From NCBI GenBank assembly GCA_021151835.1, contig JAGKWO010000009.1:62001-126000 (forward strand): DNA of 64,000 bases, read 5' to 3'. Positions 27,783 through 37,200 of this stretch are shown in pieces. Each line of letters begins with the position of its first letter. Within the stretch, counting starts at the first letter, position 1. Both the position numbers and the translations under genes were made by a program. Source of the DNA: Gammaproteobacteria bacterium (lineage in GTDB: Bacteria > Pseudomonadota > Gammaproteobacteria > Pseudomonadales > Cellvibrionaceae). The notes below the pieces were generated by a model, which made no database searches, was not told the origin of the DNA, and saw nothing but the letters and a program-made list of their open reading frames with translations.

Positions 27783-28940
27783 ATGAAAAAAGTTGTTTGG
27801 ATCTCGTTGGTTTCTCTTACTACAGCTGGAAGTAGTGTAATCCCATCCCTTGCGTTAGCGCAGGCGCAGCAACCTGATGAAGGTATCAGGTTGCTCGCCG
27901 GTGCCCAATACCAGTCAGACAGTAACTTTTCCCGTACTGCTAATGCTGAAGAAGAACAAATCCTTCGCGCAGGGCTGGGTGTTGGTTATAGCAAATCCAT
28001 TTCCGCACAGCGTATAGCGTTGCGGTTCTCCGCGAACCAATATCGTTACAATGAACGTGATTACCTGGATGAAAATTCCTGGGAGGGCACTGCCAGTTGG
28101 CGAAGCCAATTTACCAACAGCGTTAGTACACTGATTAATTATCAACGTGAAGAGACGCCTGTTGACCAACTGGAATTTACCGGGCGCGATCTCGTTGCGC
28201 GGGAAAATACCAATGCCCAATTGTCACTGGGTGATAATCGTTGGCTGGGGATCATTGTTGGTGCACATCAATTGCAACAGCGTCACTCCAATGAAGAGCG
28301 ACGTTACCTGAATTTTAAAGACCAGGATTTTTTTGCAGAAGTTCGCTATAAAGGCGCAAGCAGTTCATGGGTTAGCTTGCGTTATCGCGACGGCGAACGC
28401 AATTATGAATTATTTGAATTACAGCCAACAAACCTCAACTTTGATTACACCCAATGGGAAGTTGAAACTGCCTGGAAGTTAACGCCCAAAACAGAACTCA
28501 GTGGTGTGGCCGGCTATTTCACGCGGGAAGGTGAGAGCAATAACAATGAAGGTGCGCTGGCGAGCATGAAGCTGACCTGGCAAACCAGCCCGAAACTCGC
28601 AACTGAAATTACCTACAGTTTTAGTCAGCCTGCACTCGGTGAATCAACCGATGCTCCCAATGAAATTGCCAGCACCATATTAATGTTTCGCTGGCAGTGG
28701 TCCAGTAAAGTTAATGTGACTGCTGGCGGTAGCTACAGCGAGCTGGAGTACCCCGGCGCCGATGATATACTGCCGCGCATCGAGCGAAATATCAGCGCAA
28801 CGCCCCTTGCTATGGAATGGTTGTTTTCAGATTCATTGCGATTTCGTTTTAGTGCGCAATGGATAGAGCGGCATTCCCCGATATTTATCCGCGATTACGA
28901 CGGCTATATCCTTACAGGCGGATTGGCTCTGGCGTTTTGA
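27783..28940 (+). CDS. EpsL-like outer-membrane beta-barrel of the EPS locus
   Basis: A 385-residue protein with a signal peptide ending near ALAQA. The rest is alternating beta-strand sequence with many aromatic residues, ending in Phe (GGLALAF), as in outer-membrane barrels. It resembles EpsL-type polysaccharide outer-membrane proteins of exosortase-linked EPS clusters. Fourteen bases separate it from the transferase gene, so both form one transcript. Its end overlaps the converging glycosyltransferase gene by 29 bases. Likely role: passage or secretion of the polymer across the outer membrane. Confidence 0.72.
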   Translation: MKKVVWISLVSLTTAGSSVIPSLALAQAQQPDEGIRLLAGAQYQSDSNFSRTANAEEEQILRAGLGVGYSKSISAQRIALRFSANQYRYNERDYLDENSWEGTASWRSQFTNSVSTLINYQREETPVDQLEFTGRDLVARENTNAQLSLGDNRWLGIIVGAHQLQQRHSNEERRYLNFKDQDFFAEVRYKGASSSWVSLRYRDGERNYELFELQPTNLNFDYTQWEVETAWKLTPKTELSGVAGYFTREGESNNNEGALASMKLTWQTSPKLATEITYSFSQPALGESTDAPNEIASTILMFRWQWSSKVNVTAGGSYSELEYPGADDILPRIERNISATPLAMEWLFSDSLRFRFSAQWIERHSPIFIRDYDGYILTGGLALAF

Positions 28941-30159
28941 GTGATTCATTCGTTCCGCTTTCCAAACTATGTAGCTTATCCAATGCATGCTGGTATTTAT
29001 GATTATTGATGCACGCTTGCATTTGCTGCGCGCACACCGCGCTTTTCTGTGCGATTAATTCCGGTTGCAAATATATAGCGTTCAAAATTGTTGCGGTTTC
29101 ATCGCTATCGGCATCTGCCCATTGGGCATTGCTTAATCCTTTGAATTCAGGATGCGTTGAACTTACAGGAATTCGCGTGAACGGAATGAGAAAACTGTTT
29201 TCTGTGGTGCAGAAATCCATGTTCCCCGACCACGCCGTCACCAGGGTTGGTGTGCCCAATAACATGGCTTCTGCAATGGTAAGGCCAAAACCTTCCGAGC
29301 GATGAAGTGACGCATAAACAGAAGCGCATTGGATAAGCCCTAAAATATCGGCACGGCTCCATTGTTGATCAATTAAATGGATTTTCGTATGCCCGGCCAT
29401 CAATTCCAATAATTGTTTTTTCTCCGCTGATTCATCACCCGCATTGGCTTTTAATATCAGGTGTGCGTTATCCGTTTCGTTGAATGCCTGTTTGAATGCT
29501 TTTACTAATGCAACGGGATTCTTTCGCTCCATGGCACTGCCAAAACTGAATATGTTGGCAACCAGAAAAGCATCCTCAGGTATTCCCAATGCGGCGCGCG
29601 TGTTGGCAGTGGCCTGGCCGGCAACTACCGGGTGAGTCACCGTCAACACCGGTGCCGTGGTGTAACGCTGGATGACCTGGGTTGTGAATTCCGATGGAGT
29701 GAAGATGGCGTTCATATAGCGAGTGGCTTTGATCCATTCCGCCGGGATCAGCTCCAGTTCCCATGCCCAATAACCGATGTTGTAGGTTTGTTTGAATTTT
29801 TTGATCCCCATTTGCAAAATAACAGTAGGCAGCATGGGGGGATTCAAATGATAAATCCTGCATTGCACCTGATCGTCGCTAAGAGCATTGGGCCAGCTCC
29901 AGTCTATTTCTACCGGTTTACGAAAAAAACTTTCCACACTCGTGCATTTTACCCGGTAGCCATCAGCAGCCAATTGTTGTGCACACAAGCGCGCCGACTC
30001 ACCGATACCGGAAATACTGTGAAAAAAACCGATGACTTCAATAACCGGTTTTGATTGCGCCGGAAATGTTGCCCGGCTTTGGGGAATGACTTGTTGCAAC
30101 AGATGTGCACGCAACAGGCGGTAACCGGAGCGGACAAATTGGCTTAAATATTTTTTCAT
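28912..30159 (-). CDS. GT4-type glycosyltransferase, last gene of the minus EPS operon
   Basis: A 415-residue cytoplasmic glycosyltransferase with GT-B fold. The N-terminal domain carries IEVIGFFHSISGIGESARL and the C-terminal domain SVYASLHRSEGFGLTIAEAM, with the donor-binding ExFGLxxxE motif. It transfers one of the sugars of the EPS repeat unit; donor unknown. The 3' end overlaps the plus-strand EpsL-like gene. Its ATG lies 21 bases after the flippase stop. Confidence 0.85.
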   Translation of the reverse strand: MKKYLSQFVRSGYRLLRAHLLQQVIPQSRATFPAQSKPVIEVIGFFHSISGIGESARLCAQQLAADGYRVKCTSVESFFRKPVEIDWSWPNALSDDQVQCRIYHLNPPMLPTVILQMGIKKFKQTYNIGYWAWELELIPAEWIKATRYMNAIFTPSEFTTQVIQRYTTAPVLTVTHPVVAGQATANTRAALGIPEDAFLVANIFSFGSAMERKNPVALVKAFKQAFNETDNAHLILKANAGDESAEKKQLLELMAGHTKIHLIDQQWSRADILGLIQCASVYASLHRSEGFGLTIAEAMLLGTPTLVTAWSGNMDFCTTENSFLIPFTRIPVSSTHPEFKGLSNAQWADADSDETATILNAIYLQPELIAQKSAVCAQQMQACINNHKYQHALDKLHSLESGTNESLKTPEPIRL

Positions 30160-30180
30160 AACATAACTTTCATAACGTAA

Positions 30181-31668
30181 TTAATTAAACCCGAGCCAAT
30201 GCTGCAGGCGCAACAGGTGGGGCGATACTTTAGCCGGGGCTATGCTTAGTGCCTCCTGCAGGAAATTTTTTGTTTCCGGCCTGAACACCAGCAAACCTAG
30301 CAGTAAATAACTCAAGGCGCCGACTAAGGCGATTAACGGGATTTGCAGTGATAAGGGCAAATTCCCCAATTGGTTTTTGGTTGCCCAGCAAATTCCCAGC
30401 ATGGTTGCCGACGCAATATAACTGGGGAGTAATGTTTTGATGATTACCGCGAATGAGCAACCAAAATGGGATTGGAAAATAATTAAACCGAGGATTGCAG
30501 CAAAATACGTCGTGGCGACATAAGCGAGCGCTGCATAAATTAATCCTTTGGAAACCCAGAAATATCCTAACGCCACAGTTGCTATGAGCAAACTCAAGGT
30601 AAGGCCCAGCACCCACAAGGTTTTTCCCTGGGCGGTGAGCGCAGCGTTTACCTGATAGCGAATGAGCAAAGGGGCCGAACCAACCGCAATCAAACTCATC
30701 AGCTCACCGCTGGCGCGCCATTTTTCACCAAATACCAATACAATAAATTCGGGTGCTATAGCGGCAGTGCCAAAAAATATTGGCACTATGATAAAGCTGC
30801 TCATGCGCATGATGCGCAGGCACGCACTGGCTCTGGAACTGAGGTCGTGCAGGCGCGCTAACGCAGGCAATGCGGTTTGTTCCAATGGGCGCACAATAAT
30901 ATCTTGCAAGATAAACAGCGCGCGTCCACCGATGCGATAAATCCCCAACGCCGCCGGCCCCAATAAAATGCCCACCATAAATTCCAGCACCGAGCTGCAT
31001 AAGGTGTTGATTAATTGTGCCAGCATTAATGGCGATGAAAATTTCAGTGCATGTTTGGCGTGATGCCAAACGAACTTGAACTCTGGCCACCAGCGCGCAC
31101 TGACTAAAGTAACAACGGTTACCAATAATTGCCCGCTTAATTGCTGCGCGACTAATGCCCAGACACCGTAACCCTGCAGTGCCATTACCACACCAATGAT
31201 GCCGGATAAAAGACTGGCGCTAATGCTCCGTACCGCGATAACTTTAAACGCGAATTCGCGCCGCAATTTGCCCTCATGAACGACTTTTATTCCTTCAAGC
31301 AAGAAAATAACAACCAGTGCTTGTAACACCGGTACCGCCGCCGGGTCATAATAACGCGCAGTCAACGGGCTTCCCGCAAACCATACGATAGCGGTAAAGA
31401 CCAGGGCGTAGAAAATATTCAGATAAAAGCAACTGGACGCGTATTCGTGGTTCCAATCGGCGCGTTTCACAATGGCTTGTGATATACCGCCATTTAAAAT
31501 TATTTTCCCGGCTTCCACGACCAGGATGGCAAATACCGCCAAGCCAATTTCGGTAGGCGAAAGAATGCGTGAAATAATAATAAATACCAGAAAGCTGACA
31601 ATACTCATGCCGCTGGCAGCCAGGCTCATCCAGGCCGTACTGTTAGTTAACTGTTGTTTTAATCCCAT
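30181..31668 (-). CDS. Wzx-type lipid-linked repeat-unit flippase
   Basis: A 495-residue MOP-superfamily exporter with about 12-14 membrane helices. The N-terminal polysaccharide-synthase signature is seen in ISRILSPTEIGLAVFAILV and the conserved GISQAIVKR. It should flip undecaprenyl-linked repeat units to the periplasm. The ATG at 31668 is chosen; the frame opens at a TTG two codons earlier. Confidence 0.88.
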   Translation of the reverse strand: MGLKQQLTNSTAWMSLAASGMSIVSFLVFIIISRILSPTEIGLAVFAILVVEAGKIILNGGISQAIVKRADWNHEYASSCFYLNIFYALVFTAIVWFAGSPLTARYYDPAAVPVLQALVVIFLLEGIKVVHEGKLRREFAFKVIAVRSISASLLSGIIGVVMALQGYGVWALVAQQLSGQLLVTVVTLVSARWWPEFKFVWHHAKHALKFSSPLMLAQLINTLCSSVLEFMVGILLGPAALGIYRIGGRALFILQDIIVRPLEQTALPALARLHDLSSRASACLRIMRMSSFIIVPIFFGTAAIAPEFIVLVFGEKWRASGELMSLIAVGSAPLLIRYQVNAALTAQGKTLWVLGLTLSLLIATVALGYFWVSKGLIYAALAYVATTYFAAILGLIIFQSHFGCSFAVIIKTLLPSYIASATMLGICWATKNQLGNLPLSLQIPLIALVGALSYLLLGLLVFRPETKNFLQEALSIAPAKVSPHLLRLQHWLGFN

Positions 31669-31696
31669 AATCAATCCGCAAACTTTTTAAAAAAAA

Positions 31697-32437
31697 TCAG
31701 TTCAGGCTTTTACCCTGGCGCAAACACAATTGTAAAAAGACGACGATGTCGAGCGTATAGCGCCGCAATAACCTGCCCGGTTCAAGGCAGAGGCGGTAAA
31801 ACCATTCCAGACGTAAACGCTGGAACACTTGTGGCGCGCGCGGTTTGTCGCCCGCCAGAAAATCCAGCAGCGCGCCCACGCCGATTAATACAGTTGCTTG
31901 CAGTTGATTGCGATGCTGGATAATCCATTGCTCCTGGTAAGGGTTGCCCATCGCAACCAGAACCACATTGGCGCCGCTACTATTGATGGCTTCAATCAAT
32001 GCCCGGGTATCGCGCGCTTCGTCGTAGCCATTGCGATAGCCTGCAACTTCAACCTGTAATTCTTCTTGAATATGTTGCGCGGCCCTTTGTGCGATTCCCG
32101 GTTTGGCACCGAGTAAAAATACCTTTGCATCCGCGCCCAATTGCTGCAGAAAAAATGGTGTAAAGTCGGTGCCATTTAAATTTTCGCGAAATTTTTTCCG
32201 GTGGATTAGCCAGGTAGCTATATCGATACCTACACCATCATTAACAATCAATGTATTGCTATTGGTTAGCGCACTCTTTTGCGGTTGGCATTTCACAATA
32301 AAATTGGTATTGGCAAACAGTAATGTTGTTTGCTGGTGAGCCATGTTGGCTTGCAATTGGTCGGCAAGATGTTTGCTGGTGGTTGATTGGATCGCAAAAC
32401 CACCCAGCGGAATAATTTCTGAATTTTCCCTGCTCAT
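31697..32437 (-). CDS. WecG/TagA/CpsF family glycosyltransferase (GumM-type)
   Basis: A 246-residue GT26 enzyme. Family marks are NDGVGIDIATWLIHRK, FLLGAKPGIAQRAA, VLVAMGNPYQEQWI and GVGALLDFLAGDKPRAP. In gum-type clusters the GT26 enzyme GumM adds the second backbone glucose; the analogous role here is inference. Its ATG overlaps the TGA of the upstream GumK-like gene by one base, so the pair is translationally coupled. Confidence 0.88.
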   Translation of the reverse strand: MSRENSEIIPLGGFAIQSTTSKHLADQLQANMAHQQTTLLFANTNFIVKCQPQKSALTNSNTLIVNDGVGIDIATWLIHRKKFRENLNGTDFTPFFLQQLGADAKVFLLGAKPGIAQRAAQHIQEELQVEVAGYRNGYDEARDTRALIEAINSSGANVVLVAMGNPYQEQWIIQHRNQLQATVLIGVGALLDFLAGDKPRAPQVFQRLRLEWFYRLCLEPGRLLRRYTLDIVVFLQLCLRQGKSLN

Positions 32438-33627
32438 CAAGCAAATACTCCTGTGTCACTAAAGTTGTGCGGGGCGAGCATACGCTCGGTTACCTGGCGC
32501 CAATTAAGTACGGTGTGTTTGGCGATAGGCGTGGGTGGTGCAAGGGCTTTGGAAATCGCCGCCACAATAGATTCCTCGTCGCCAATTTCATAACCAAACC
32601 GATTTGCATAATCGGCCGCAATAAAATGCGGGCAGATCGCCGGCAAACCAAAGAATGCATACTGCGTTAACTTGAGCGAGGTATCGCGCAGGTAGGCTGG
32701 CAAATTAACACTGGAGTAGGGTGCTATTCCCAGGGTGGCATGTTTGATGTAGGGCAAGGTTTTATCAAACGGCATTTCGCCATAAACAGTTACGTTATCG
32801 CCGTATTCAGCATGGCGCGGATGGCAGGAGCCGATGATATGGAAATGAATATTGGGAAAGCGTTTGGCGGCGATCACAAAAAAATCCGGATCAAATAACA
32901 TCGAGCCAACGGATACGGCGTGTATGCCGGGCCCATAGGGTGACGGGTTTGCTTTTTCTTCCACGGTGGGATCTATCCCTTGCGGGGCAAATACCAGATT
33001 GTGTGTGGACGGAATAGTTTCGGCGAGCGCTTTGGATGGCAGCACGATCGTATCAATTTTTTCGGCGATGCGATTGAACGTATCACTTACGTAAGTTGCT
33101 ACGTCAATCGTCTTGAGTGCATCGGACGCGCGGTAAATAATTTTTGCGGCGGGATTAAGGCGCTTGATCAAATCGAAAAAAATAGGTGCCACACCGCTTT
33201 CCAAAATAATTACATCGGAATCAACAATCCAATTGCGCAACACCTTGTTAAAACCGTAGCTGTAAATGTGATACATCAAGGATTCAAACGGGCGGATGCG
33301 AATGGGGTGGATCAGGGTTTTCCACAAATAACATTCCACGCCATCGTGCGTCACAATTTTATTGGCCTGATCGTCAAGGGAAACACGCGGGTCTTGTTTG
33401 TAGCGCGATAAAAAACTGTAGCGCAATGAGAAAAACCGTGTGGAGCCCATCTTCGCAAGTTCGGCGGCAATAAAATGCATGCCTGCTTTGCGCGGCGAGC
33501 GGTAATCGTGGGCGGACAACAATAAAAATCGCGGCCGTGTTGATGGCAACTGGCCAGTGAGCTGGCTGGTTTCCTGCGCTGTTTCAATAGGGGTTGCGAT
33601 GGAAATAGGGTTTGTTGCAAGGGTCAT
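32437..33627 (-). CDS. GumK-like glucuronosyltransferase (GT70)
   Basis: A 396-residue GT-B enzyme resembling Xanthomonas GumK, which adds glucuronic acid to the lipid-linked xanthan intermediate. Features include FLLLSAHDYRSPRKAGMHFIA at the N-terminus (the GumK Asp-containing loop), FAPQGID, and the C-terminal APYSSVNLPAYLRDTSLKLTQY segment. AAGGAG is 5-6 bases before the ATG at 33627. It implies an acidic, glucuronate-bearing EPS. Donor identity is inferred from family. Confidence 0.82.
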   Translation of the reverse strand: MTLATNPISIATPIETAQETSQLTGQLPSTRPRFLLLSAHDYRSPRKAGMHFIAAELAKMGSTRFFSLRYSFLSRYKQDPRVSLDDQANKIVTHDGVECYLWKTLIHPIRIRPFESLMYHIYSYGFNKVLRNWIVDSDVIILESGVAPIFFDLIKRLNPAAKIIYRASDALKTIDVATYVSDTFNRIAEKIDTIVLPSKALAETIPSTHNLVFAPQGIDPTVEEKANPSPYGPGIHAVSVGSMLFDPDFFVIAAKRFPNIHFHIIGSCHPRHAEYGDNVTVYGEMPFDKTLPYIKHATLGIAPYSSVNLPAYLRDTSLKLTQYAFFGLPAICPHFIAADYANRFGYEIGDEESIVAAISKALAPPTPIAKHTVLNWRQVTERMLAPHNFSDTGVFA

Positions 33628-33638
33628 AAGTTGCTCCT

Positions 33639-34763
33639 TCAATTAGCACTGGACGAGCTGGAACTGGTGGGGTAACTGCTGCTAGTGCCGGGCGCTTGTG
33701 GTGGGCTTAATGAATGGGCTTCGGGGCGATAAAAATACGCTTGCAGCGCTGCCCATTGCGGCGATAAGGGTTGACCGGCGGCGCTCAGGGCAAAGTGGTA
33801 ATTCCCCCACCAGCGTCCCGCCGCCCAATAGGTCCATCCGCGCCAGGGCGGGGATTTGGTTAAATCCAGCATCCGCGTCAGTGTTGCAAGGCATTCCGGA
33901 GAGTTGGGAACACCGAACTCGCCCAGGAAAAGTTGCTGGTTGTTTTCGATTGCCCAGGCGCTGATGCGTTCGAACTTGCTGTTGAATTCATCGGCAGGGC
34001 GGCAACCTGCGCCAGTGACGGCGGTGTGGGTACCGGAATAGTCTTTGTCGGCGTATTGGTGGACTTCCAGTACGGTGCGCTTGAGGGGATCGTTCAGATC
34101 ATCAAATTCCGTGGCATTGCTGGCAAGTAGCCCCGCAAACCAGTCGTGCACACCGCTCCAGCGACCACCGCTCACAAAGATCAGGTTGGTGGCGTTGGCA
34201 TCGCGTAATGCTTTGAGGGTTTTCTTGGCCAACTTGGCCCAATCGGCCAGCGGCATGTTGGCCGGCTCATTCATTAACCCGAAAACAGTTTGGGTGGGGT
34301 CATTAAATTCTTTAGCGACTTTCAGCCAGAATTCGATAAAGGCTGCATCAAGCGGACCGTTATCGCCCATCTTGCCGCTGTAATACCCGGCGAAATTGTG
34401 CAAATCCAGCAGCACACACAGGCCGCGGTTATTGGCGCTGGCGATGCTCGCACGCATTCTGCCCAGTTCTGCAGTGTCCAGCGGGCCATCCAGCGCGGGT
34501 TGCAAACGCTCCCAGCGAAAAGGGAAGCGGATGATGTTTGCGCCCTGCTCGACAAAAAAACTCAGGTCAGCCGGAACCGGGTAGGTATAGTCCTTGTAGG
34601 GTGTGCCCGGCAGGCTTTTTAAATTGAATTCAGCGCCAGCGACATTGACCCCGGTGAGTCTGCCCTGGTCCAGACAGCCAGCCAGCACCTCGGAACCTAG
34701 CCCGGCACAGGCACCAAACAATGCGCTGAAACCGACGGATTTGACTGCATTGGTGGCGTTCAT
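33639..34763 (-). CDS. GH5 family glycoside hydrolase (endoglucanase-like) in the EPS operon
   Basis: A 374-residue TIM-barrel hydrolase. The acid/base Glu is in VFGLMNEPAN near residue 168 and the nucleophile Glu in LFLGEFGVP near 288. ANIIRFPFRWERLQP and LDLHNFAGYY are also GH5 signatures. An N-terminal hydrophobic stretch ending LAGC resembles a poor lipoprotein signal. The C-terminus is a Pro/Ser tail ending in a run of six serines with no binding module, like a Cellvibrio linker that stops short. It probably trims or edits the EPS if the backbone is beta-1,4-glucan. GAGGAG precedes the ATG. Confidence 0.88.
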   Translation of the reverse strand: MNATNAVKSVGFSALFGACAGLGSEVLAGCLDQGRLTGVNVAGAEFNLKSLPGTPYKDYTYPVPADLSFFVEQGANIIRFPFRWERLQPALDGPLDTAELGRMRASIASANNRGLCVLLDLHNFAGYYSGKMGDNGPLDAAFIEFWLKVAKEFNDPTQTVFGLMNEPANMPLADWAKLAKKTLKALRDANATNLIFVSGGRWSGVHDWFAGLLASNATEFDDLNDPLKRTVLEVHQYADKDYSGTHTAVTGAGCRPADEFNSKFERISAWAIENNQQLFLGEFGVPNSPECLATLTRMLDLTKSPPWRGWTYWAAGRWWGNYHFALSAAGQPLSPQWAALQAYFYRPEAHSLSPPQAPGTSSSYPTSSSSSSAN

Positions 34764-34768
34764 GGCGG

Positions 34769-35911
34769 CTACTCCTCTGCAGTGAGCTGGTTATAGAGCG
34801 TTAAGTAGCGGTCGGCAACGGCGGGCCAGGCGTAACGGGTAGCAAATTCCTGGGCCTTGGCCCTGCGCTCCTGGTAGGCGGCTTCACCTTGCTGGTGCAA
34901 TTGCAGGAGTTGGGCAACGGCAGCAGTGGCCTGGTGTTCGGCATCAATGCAATAACTCAAGCCGGACTCCTTCATCAACCGTTGGAACGGCGGAATGTTA
35001 CTGAGCAGTGGTGTGAGACCGGCACTCATGGCTTCAATCGGGGCGATGCCAAAACCCTCATGGCGCGACAGGCACAGGAAGTAACTGGATTGCTTGATCA
35101 ACGAGCGAATTTCATCGTCGCTGGGATTGGCTGCCAGGGTTACCGCATGGCTTAATCCCAGGTTCTGGACCTTGTCGGCCAGTTCACTCAGGGTATGGTC
35201 ATATTCCCTGCCGGCAATAATCAGGCGCCATTCAGGGCGTGATTGATGCAGGCGGGAAAATAATTCCAATGAAGGTAATAACCCTTTGTTGGATGACCAG
35301 CGACCAAAATAAATCAGTGTTGGTGTGAGTGTCGGCGATGCTTGCCCCGCATATTTGTCCACATCAACGCCATTCTCGATTACCTGCAATTGGCGGGGGT
35401 GGGTAATTTGCTGGAACATATCGCCATCATTGGCGCTGGTCGCGACGACTTTGCTGTAGGCCTTGGCCGACAAGCGTGAAATGTTATTGAAATACACTTG
35501 CTTGAGGCGCGAGGCAAAACTGGTGTGGAAAAACCCGCCGTGGGTGGATAGCAGCAGTGGCCGGCGATGTAACCATTTAGTGGCCGCGAGGAAATCGTAG
35601 AAAAAATCCACACCGTGTACGTGGATAACATCTGCCTCGCGCAAGTATTTGAACACGCCCAGGCAAATGGGGTAGCGGCTGGACCCCTGATAGGGCAGGC
35701 GAATCACTTCGATACCGTCAATCAATTCGCGCTCGGGCAGTATTTCCGCCGAGTTACGGAACAGGCGATTCAGGGTAATAATCCGGGTCGCCCTGTGCCC
35801 CGAGCGCAATTGATGGCGGGCGATATTGCGTACCACTTCTTCCATCCCGCCAATAGATGGCAGGTATTGGCGCACGATATGGGTGACGCGGAGCGGACTG
35901 GCACTAGTCAT
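34769..35911 (-). CDS. GT4 family glycosyltransferase
   Basis: A 380-residue GT-B glycosyltransferase from the ATG at 35911 (GGGAG about 8 bases upstream); the open frame extends to 35995 without similarity. The N-terminal domain begins VTHIVRQYLPSIGGMEEVV. The C-terminal donor-binding segment is FLCLSRHEGFGIAPIEAMSAG. The start overlaps the end of the polymerase gene by 8 bases, and the GH5 ATG lies 5 bases after its stop. Could be the mannosyltransferase of a gum-like repeat; unproven. Confidence 0.87.
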   Translation of the reverse strand: MTSASPLRVTHIVRQYLPSIGGMEEVVRNIARHQLRSGHRATRIITLNRLFRNSAEILPERELIDGIEVIRLPYQGSSRYPICLGVFKYLREADVIHVHGVDFFYDFLAATKWLHRRPLLLSTHGGFFHTSFASRLKQVYFNNISRLSAKAYSKVVATSANDGDMFQQITHPRQLQVIENGVDVDKYAGQASPTLTPTLIYFGRWSSNKGLLPSLELFSRLHQSRPEWRLIIAGREYDHTLSELADKVQNLGLSHAVTLAANPSDDEIRSLIKQSSYFLCLSRHEGFGIAPIEAMSAGLTPLLSNIPPFQRLMKESGLSYCIDAEHQATAAVAQLLQLHQQGEAAYQERRAKAQEFATRYAWPAVADRYLTLYNQLTAEE

Positions 35912-37190
35912 GGCGTGGTGCTCCCGATATTGATTGGGTTGATGGTGCTGGCCGTTGCAGGCTGGAGCCCAGCAAAAACCAGAGCAGGGCGGCACTTTTC
36001 AAGGCGAAGAATGAAAAGCCGCTGATGCAGAGTAAGAGCGATAGATAAATGGCCGCCAGGGCGCGGAAGCGATGGCTGGTCGAGTCAGTAATCGGTAAAA
36101 GCCAGAAGCAGGCCCAAAAAACCAGGCACAACGGCAGGCTGTACGTATTGAATAAATGGGCATAGCCCACATCGGCGTAAATAACGCCGTTGCTAACGCC
36201 TAACAGGCTATTCAGATCAAAATCCAGTAATACTTTGCCGCTGAATTCGAGGCGGCCGTGGAAATCGTCGCTCGACATTTCAAATACCGGGCCGTCAGCA
36301 ATACTGCCCAGGTAGAGCAAACCGGCGAGGGCAAGAAAGGGGGTGAGTAGCGCGGTGTTTAGTAATGGGCCATGTAAAAGGAGACGCACTACAATCATCA
36401 GGCTCAGTGATGCCATGGCAAAACGCGAGTCTGACAACACCATCAAAAACACCGCTGAGCCTACGAAAAACATTATGTCGCGCCATTGGCTCCAGGGTTT
36501 ACTCATTCCCCAGGCTGCGCATAGCACGGCAAAGTTTCCCAGCGAAACAGGCTCCAGGAATACCGAGGAGACCCGGTGGCTACCCAATAAGCCGGGCAGG
36601 AATGTGCGGCCTATACCTTCCGGACGAGTACCATTGAGTTGCAGTTTACTGTCGCGCACGTAATCGGTAATGGGTTGCAGATTGCCGGTGTTGACGTAGT
36701 AGCTGAAAATGTCGAAAAAATTGGTGTAGGTATCCAGGAATAACAACTCGCACAGACCTAATACACTCACCATGGCGATGGCTGCTTTTAATACCTTATC
36801 GGCAATAGTGATGCTTCCGAGGTTGCAGCCGGCCCAGAAAAAAATCAGCGGGATCAACAAATCGCGGAAGGCCTTGGCGTTGAGCTGACCGTTTACCAGC
36901 GTTAGCACACAAAGCACACCAGCAATCAGGCAGGCCAGGATAATAGTGCCGGGTAACAAGCGCTTGGCCAGCAACGGGATGCAGGCGAGCAGAATGATCA
37001 ACTCACTCGCCCCGATAAATGCGCGCGACACCGGCAACACCAATGTATTAAGCAGGCACAGCAGTGCCTGATAGCCGATGCAGGCAAGCAAAATAGCAAT
37101 GATGAGCTTTTGCTCATAGCCTGTTTGCCGGGCCAGCCCCGGTAAATCACTGACCGGGGCGGCACCGGGAGTCGCAGCCAGGTAAGCCAT
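35904..37190 (-). CDS. Wzy/O-antigen-ligase-like EPS polymerase
   Basis: A 428-residue inner-membrane protein with about 10-12 helices and a large periplasmic loop around residues 165-215. No soluble domain or conserved catalytic motif is visible, as is usual for Wzy polymerases. Position between export and transferase genes supports repeat-unit polymerisation. The ATG at 37190 has AGGA 5 bases upstream; the frame opens at 37223, inside the preceding gene. Confidence 0.75.
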   Translation of the reverse strand: MAYLAATPGAAPVSDLPGLARQTGYEQKLIIAILLACIGYQALLCLLNTLVLPVSRAFIGASELIILLACIPLLAKRLLPGTIILACLIAGVLCVLTLVNGQLNAKAFRDLLIPLIFFWAGCNLGSITIADKVLKAAIAMVSVLGLCELLFLDTYTNFFDIFSYYVNTGNLQPITDYVRDSKLQLNGTRPEGIGRTFLPGLLGSHRVSSVFLEPVSLGNFAVLCAAWGMSKPWSQWRDIMFFVGSAVFLMVLSDSRFAMASLSLMIVVRLLLHGPLLNTALLTPFLALAGLLYLGSIADGPVFEMSSDDFHGRLEFSGKVLLDFDLNSLLGVSNGVIYADVGYAHLFNTYSLPLCLVFWACFWLLPITDSTSHRFRALAAIYLSLLLCISGFSFFALKSAALLWFLLGSSLQRPAPSTQSISGAPRHD

Positions 37191-37200
37191 AAATCCTGCC

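Noticed and set aside
28912..28940. Frameshift or mis-annotated end where two converging genes overlap
   Set aside because: Both frames are intact to their own stops; a 29-base tail-to-tail overlap is plausible.
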